Source: Heliocidaris erythrogramma (Eukaryota; Echinodermata; Echinoidea; Camarodonta; Echinometridae). From it: 64,000 bases of DNA. The DNA lies in contig CM046853.1 in the NCBI GenBank assembly GCA_025617745.1, forward strand, positions 15,419,174 through 15,483,173. Direction: 5' to 3'. Below are positions 61,501 through 64,000 of this stretch, piece after piece; position 1 is the stretch's first letter; the number at the start of each line of letters is the position of its first letter. The notes below the pieces were generated by a model. It saw nothing but the letters and a program-made list of their open reading frames with translations, was not told where the DNA came from and did not search any database. The position numbers and the translations under genes are program-made.

Positions 61501-63941
61501 AATGTAATGAAATAAAATCTAAATCTAAATCTAAAAAAAAAATCAATATCGAGTACACGATTCAAATTAGGAATCAGGGAGGACAACTCCCTACAGAGAA
61601 TGAACCTATATCAATAAGATCAGGGAGCTGTAAGCCTACAAGAAGGGACCCAGCATGTAAATCATGGAATCCCTTGGCCTTTAGGTTCAAGTTTGCAAAA
61701 TTGTGAGAATGAGTGTTTGATAATTATAGTATTATACCCTTATCTACTAATGCATTCGAAAGTGCTGCTCTTGACGAGCCGAAAATGTCCTCTGGACTTG
61801 CCCGACATAGTAACGGCTATATCCATACACTTGAAGACAGTATAGTAAACTGGCCTACCTAAAAAAAAACCTTTTTAAACAAATGCCATAAATAGATGAT
61901 TTCTTACTAGATTGAGCAAGTCCTGACATACTGTCACGGAGCAGGGACGACACTGATTCGGTGTACGATCTCGTATCAATACCTGCCTCGGACCGAACTA
62001 TACCCTGGGGCTCGGTCACTGTAGAATATATACGGAAGTCATACACGCTCTGGAATGAAAATAGAATGACAGACGTTCTTAGTAACTTAAGTACAAATTA
62101 CACAAAGTACTGCAGTATGAACAGCCTTATGAAAATTACCGAACTACTAAATTTATTGTTCCTGAGTAAGTTTATGTGACTTTAGAGTGACTAGCTAACT
62201 ATTGATTCTACATTATAGGTATTTTATGTGTTCACAGTATTTAGACAAAGGCCTAGGCCAGTAGGCCACAGGTTTGCTGGACCGACGAGGGTCCGTTATA
62301 GACTGAGAATTGGTCGAGTGAGTCATGGCGTCCGAAAGACTGCTTGCTTTGGTCGTAAAGCCTCTCGCATACATGCGAGAATATTTTACGAATTTGGATA
62401 CGAATGGTAACGATGTGAAAATCCACGAATGTTTGCGATTGACTGCGATACTTACGGAACAGTTACGGAAAAGTTACGGAAAAGTTACGAATGTTTGCGA
62501 TTTATATGCGATATAACCGGAAGTGACGTATTTTCCGCGCGTTTTCACAGCGTTTCACAATTCTACAGCAACTTTTCATGACATTCTCTCCACATTTTTC
62601 CAATTGTACACTGTTCACCATGGATAATTCGCAGATATTCGTAATATTCGCATTAATTCGTATCAAATTCTTGGCTGTCAAGTCATTAAGAATGAGTTAC
62701 GAAATATACGAATGAGTTACGATAGATACGAATGAAATACGAATATGTTACGTTACATTACGAATAGTTACGTTTCCTGAAATTTTTGAACATGTTGAAA
62801 AAATTCTGCGAAGCCTGCACTCGGCTGCGAATTCTTACGAACATTTACGAACGTTACGAACCTCTGCGAATGTTCATTACGAAATGCTGGGAAAATCTGC
62901 GATTTTTTTGTCGCAAAGAATCGTACCTTTTCGTAATGAACATTCTCAGATGTATGAGAGCTGCTTAAGAGTCCTCTGTCAACTGGGATGTCCCCATACC
63001 CAACACAAGCTCCCAGCCTATATCATGTATATAACATCACTGGGTTCTACACTTTCTTTTCTGTATCATATCACCATTCTTTTGAATTATATTAATTTAC
63101 ATGTAATTGCACTCTTGCTACTGTAGGTGGCATATCTAGACCTCGGCCTCAGGAGAGTCAAAATCCGAGCTTAACTACATCTCACCTGACTCGGTCTGAT
63201 GCTGATCCTCTGTGTGTACCAACCATTTTGGCGCTCTAGAAGTTCCTGGTACTGAATCATAAGCTGGACGTTACCCCTAGGGACAGTATCTACCGTCACA
63301 GTGAACAAGTTCCTTGTCTTCTCCCCTCTGTAATCATACCAAAAAAAATCTAGTGTTGATATTGCCTCGACTGATTTTATATAATGATGTGCAGGTCTCT
63401 TTCAGCTTTACGAGGGCCGTTTCTTCTATACTAATGGATATACATTTTCTTTAAGGGAAATGTGAATAATTTTAGTAGCGAAAATCATGCAACCTATCGA
63501 AAATTAATTTAGTGTTACATCCTCTATTCCTTCCCTACCAGTTCTGCTTTTTGGTAAGTCATGAAGGAATGAAGTCTACAAAACCGACTTTATGCATTTA
63601 TGACTATATCATCGAATAATGTTTACAGTTGTTGATCAAATTTTGATAAAGTATGAATACATAAGTTTGTAAAAGAGGAGATGTGGATGAATAAACACCT
63701 CAACAGTGCGCACAGATCTCAAATCTCAAACGATTTATATCCTGACGGCAACCCCCCCCCCCCCCCGAAAATGAATTTGTCATTTAATCATTTCATTAAA
63801 TTATGGTAAAAACAACTTTCTTACCCGGTTGTATACTCCATTTTCTCAAGGCTTGATATAGATACATCTGATGGATGTGATAGATCACTGACTAAGCATC
63901 TATCGACGGCATAACCTTGGTATCGCACACCATCAACATTC
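41310..63941 (-). CDS. Triple VIT-VWA protein (ITIH family), 5' partial
   Basis: Thirty exons whose phases all match, 6,700 nt in total, encode 2,232 residues plus stop after an incomplete first codon. Domain order: VIT-VWA module 1 (63941-56175), Pro/Thr hinge (within 55366-54626), VIT-VWA module 2 (54342-49345), linker (49023-48959), VIT-VWA module 3 (48633-44124) and the heavy-chain C-terminal domain (about 42915-41310). ITIH proteins are secreted matrix-stabilising proteins of about 900 residues with one VIT and one VWA; vertebrate ones are ester-linked to hyaluronan. Here three modules appear in series. The signal peptide and first VIT exon are beyond 64000. All three VWA domains keep the DxSxS metal site. 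The vertebrate DPHF hyaluronan-linkage motif is absent. Alternative: three adjacent genes; I find no signal peptide, promoter or stop-compatible structure between modules. Confidence 0.8.
43412..43599 (-). CDS. ITIH-type gene, spacer exon before C-terminal domain
   Basis: 188 nt, phase 2-1: a basic segment (LLIRRDEGGSRHHQVNPF) and a short Pro/Thr stretch (PPTPTPAPEPLSAG). Acceptor CTTAATCAG, donor CAG|GTAACA. Confidence 0.8.
44124..48633 (-). CDS. ITIH-type gene, module 3: complete VIT and VWA
   Basis: Exons: 48473-48633 (0-2), 47943-48053 (2-2), 47526-47667 (2-0), 46892-47152 (0-0), 46111-46399 (0-1), 45428-45678 (1-0), 44749-45039 (0-0), 44124-44293 (0-2). VIT: RYAITTVQVEMQNEGRVPGH, KLPEDAFISNLT, ERAYFRLTYERKLPRRLGLY. 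VWA: NIIFVIDISGSMSGTKLSQ, IVLTDGNPNHG, FCIGFGADADYPFLRRLS. Post-VWA: FSNYFNGSELTVVGKLL and DDVPEDIIERIWAYHIIQTL, the best match of the three to vertebrate heavy chains. Exon sizes 161/111/142/261/289 track those of module 2 (164/114/142/264/292) with phases identical. Confidence 0.92.
48959..49023 (-). CDS. Linker exon between modules 2 and 3
   Basis: 65 nt, phase 1-0, encoding GNNGPTTAPVKLQDAPLAME plus two residues. It joins module 2 (phase 1 donor at 49345) to module 3 (phase 0 acceptor at 48633). It has no hydrophobic signal sequence, which supports reading through from module 2 rather than a new gene start. Confidence 0.75.
49345..54342 (-). CDS. ITIH-type gene, module 2: complete VIT and VWA
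   Basis: Exons: 54179-54342 (0-2), 53576-53689 (2-2), 52998-53139 (2-0), 52246-52509 (0-0), 51490-51781 (0-1), 50872-51229 (1-2), 50147-50333 (2-0), 49345-49648 (0-1). VIT starts ENPVVLRRYNVES and contains YAQTRVEAEYENVDYQTHPV, GAYISSFDV, SHVTFLLTYDELLKRVRGQY. VWA metal site KQVVFVIDVSASMYGTKL, LLTDGIPSVG, LYTLGFGRL and MIYEDASAAEQL. Post-VWA FPVYFDGSELVVAGKL matches the ITIH family consensus. The last exon is helical and ends GYSMANSARDLLKEAIG in phase 1, fitting the linker exon at 49023. Confidence 0.9.
52651..52697. repeat. (GA)n microsatellite in ITIH intron
   Basis: GA repeat with ATA interruptions between the third and fourth module 2 exons. The Ser/Leu-rich minus-strand frame across it is an artefact joined in frame to the real exon at 52246-52509. 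Confidence 0.9.
54626..55366 (-). CDS. Module 1 helical region and Pro/Thr-rich hinge exon
   Basis: 741 nt, phase 0-0. The first part (FVERTYAFMTMRELFDRYRL, ERARVLSRRYNLLTPLMNMV) matches the post-VWA helical segment seen in module 2 (VVERIWVMKRLEDLIRQYAR). It is followed by about 20 tetrapeptide units of TRPP or IRPP (roughly 54795-55010), encoded by a 12-bp minisatellite, then Thr/Pro-rich sequence (PTTTTQAPTTTR, PTTTPAPVTTTT). This looks like an extended, probably O-glycosylated hinge. The donor ATC|GTAAGG is used in the model. If unspliced, the frame ends 13 codons later near 54587. Confidence 0.75.
55481..55550. repeat. (AT)n-(AC)n compound microsatellite
   Basis: AT repeat followed by AC repeat in the intron upstream of the hinge exon. 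Confidence 0.95.
56175..56198 (-). CDS. 24-nt microexon in module 1
   Basis: Eight codons (NARLSLMQ), acceptor TCTCTCAG, donor CAG|GTAAGA, phase 0-0. It bridges the post-VWA exon (donor AGG|GTAAGC, phase 0) and the helical/hinge exon (phase 0). Skipping it keeps the frame. Confidence 0.65.
56175..63941 (-). CDS. ITIH-type gene, module 1: VIT and VWA exons
   Basis: Exons: 63825-63941 (phase 2-2, NVDGVRYQGYAVDRCLVSD), 63186-63327 (2-0, GNVQLMIQYQELLERQNGWY), 61908-62049 (0-1, TVTEPQGIVRSEAG), 59527-59744 (1-0, ending IIRYDIAHPPGVGEVQ), 58824-59115 (VWA), 58016-58327 (VWA), 56552-56784 (NYFNGSELAVSG) and the 24-nt exon 56175-56198. The first two are the second and third VIT exons; the first VIT exon is off the window. 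The region that is one 264- or 261-nt exon in modules 2 and 3 is here split by an extra phase-1 intron and totals 360 nt. Confidence 0.85.
56869..57676. mobile_element. CpG-rich foldback element in ITIH intron
   Basis: Inverted ends of about 80 bp: the left starts AAGGTGGGTTTTCACGGGGC and the right, reverse-complemented, starts AAGGTGGGTATTCACGGGGC. Both arms then share GATGCGAATGTCGAAAAAAT and GGCAAA. The 808-bp body is rich in TTCGCG/CGAA motifs and is open for long stretches (56838-57377 and 57295-57702 plus strand), but the predicted proteins have no recognisable domain. Flanking TTAG appears on both sides (ends 56866; about 57676), so the target duplication is uncertain. Confidence 0.75.
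58016..58327 (-). CDS. Module 1 VWA, C-terminal exon
   Basis: 312 nt, phase 1-1. GTNLNDALLGG supplies the metal-binding Thr region, MVCILFVLTDGKPSEG the second conserved Asp, and IVTLGFGKLVNYNFLVRLAL and ARKIYEDSSAAGQLR the last strands and helix. Acceptor CCTCCTAG, donor G|GTACGT. Confidence 0.9.
58824..59115 (-). CDS. Module 1 VWA, N-terminal exon
   Basis: 292 nt, phase 0-1. Core strand and metal site read KRVVFVLDFSASMYGNKIKQ, with DxSxS intact, then MYTILDEMNDRDRFNVLPFS. The same-size exon with the same phases occurs in module 2 (292 nt) and nearly so in module 3 (289 nt). Confidence 0.9.
59820..60010 (-). mobile_element. Probable LINE 3' end in ITIH intron
   Basis: TTCAGTTCAATTCAAAGCAA then ATTTATTTCAC and an A-rich body without reading frame resemble the reversed 3' tail of CR1-like elements (compare about 6150). 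Borders are unclear. Confidence 0.3.
61300..61550 (+). mobile_element. LINE 3' tail remnant in ITIH intron
   Basis: TTTGTATATTGTTAATTG...AATGAAATAAAATCTAAATC ends in (AAATCT)n and a poly-A run, the type of short-repeat tail shown by the LINE at 12690-12725. No coding part remains. Confidence 0.45.
62352..62970. mobile_element. TACGAA-rich inverted-repeat element in ITIH intron
   Basis: The outer arms are imperfect inverted repeats: left CTCGCATACATGCGAGAAT (about 62363-62381) and right, reverse-complemented, CTCTCATACATCTGAGAAT, each followed within a few bases by TTACGAA. The body repeats TACGAA, TTACGGAA and the inverse TTCGTAA more than a dozen times. No protein is recognised. It lies in the intron between the exons at 63186 and 62049 of module 1. 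Confidence 0.6.
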
Positions 63942-64000
63942 CTGAGAAAACAGAAATAACTAGACATTGAATTCGTCACTGAAGACGAATTAGGTGATCT

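Overview
This is animal nuclear DNA: AT-rich, intron-rich and full of dispersed repeats. The repeat style (tRNA-derived SINEs ending in ATT runs, CR1-like LINEs, TA-flanked foldback elements, CAGTGGCGTA-type hAT MITEs) and the invertebrate ITIH and Kazal genes suggest an echinoderm, most likely a sea urchin. That identification rests on recalled repeat style, not on a search. Every host gene I can support lies on the minus strand. All exons were assembled by eye from splice sites, reading phase and protein motifs.

Layout. 1-15.2 kb is gene-poor: one candidate signal-peptide exon (2487-2736), a small hAT-like MITE, a SINE fragment, and a decayed CR1/Jockey-type LINE (about 9.04-12.73 kb) that split a degenerate tandem repeat and was itself hit by a 218-bp MITE. 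15.3-17.6 kb holds Kazal gene 1: three exons for a 206-aa secreted acidic protein with two Kazal domains. Two TA-flanked foldback elements adjoin it; one carries a nested 358-bp element with a 9-bp target duplication and a tRNA-like core. 18.7-29.2 kb has no gene I can support, one hAT MITE with a perfect 8-bp duplication, and several microsatellites.

29.2-35.9 kb is Kazal gene 2. It encodes two Kazal domains preceded by a tandem array of small phase-1/phase-1 exons, eight of exactly 81 bp. Each 81-bp exon encodes a 27-residue Ser/Glu/Pro-rich acidic repeat. The array runs up to a 500-base assembly gap (35943-36442), so its 5' end and signal peptide are unseen.

41.3-63.9 kb is one very large ITIH-type gene whose 5' end lies beyond the window. 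Thirty exons, all phase-compatible (6,700 nt, at least 2,232 residues plus stop), encode three consecutive VIT-VWA modules. A Pro/Thr hinge joins modules 1 and 2, and a short linker exon joins modules 2 and 3. Only the last module ends in the heavy-chain C-terminal domain. No signal peptide or first exon is visible between modules, so a triple-module protein is preferred over three tandem genes. Its introns hold two unusual terminal-inverted-repeat elements, one CpG-rich and one rich in TACGAA.

Together the window is a same-strand block of secreted matrix or protease-inhibitor-type genes. It has been shaped by internal duplication at two scales: small acidic exons and whole VIT-VWA modules. 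The triple-module protein and the exon array are the strongest candidates for something undescribed.
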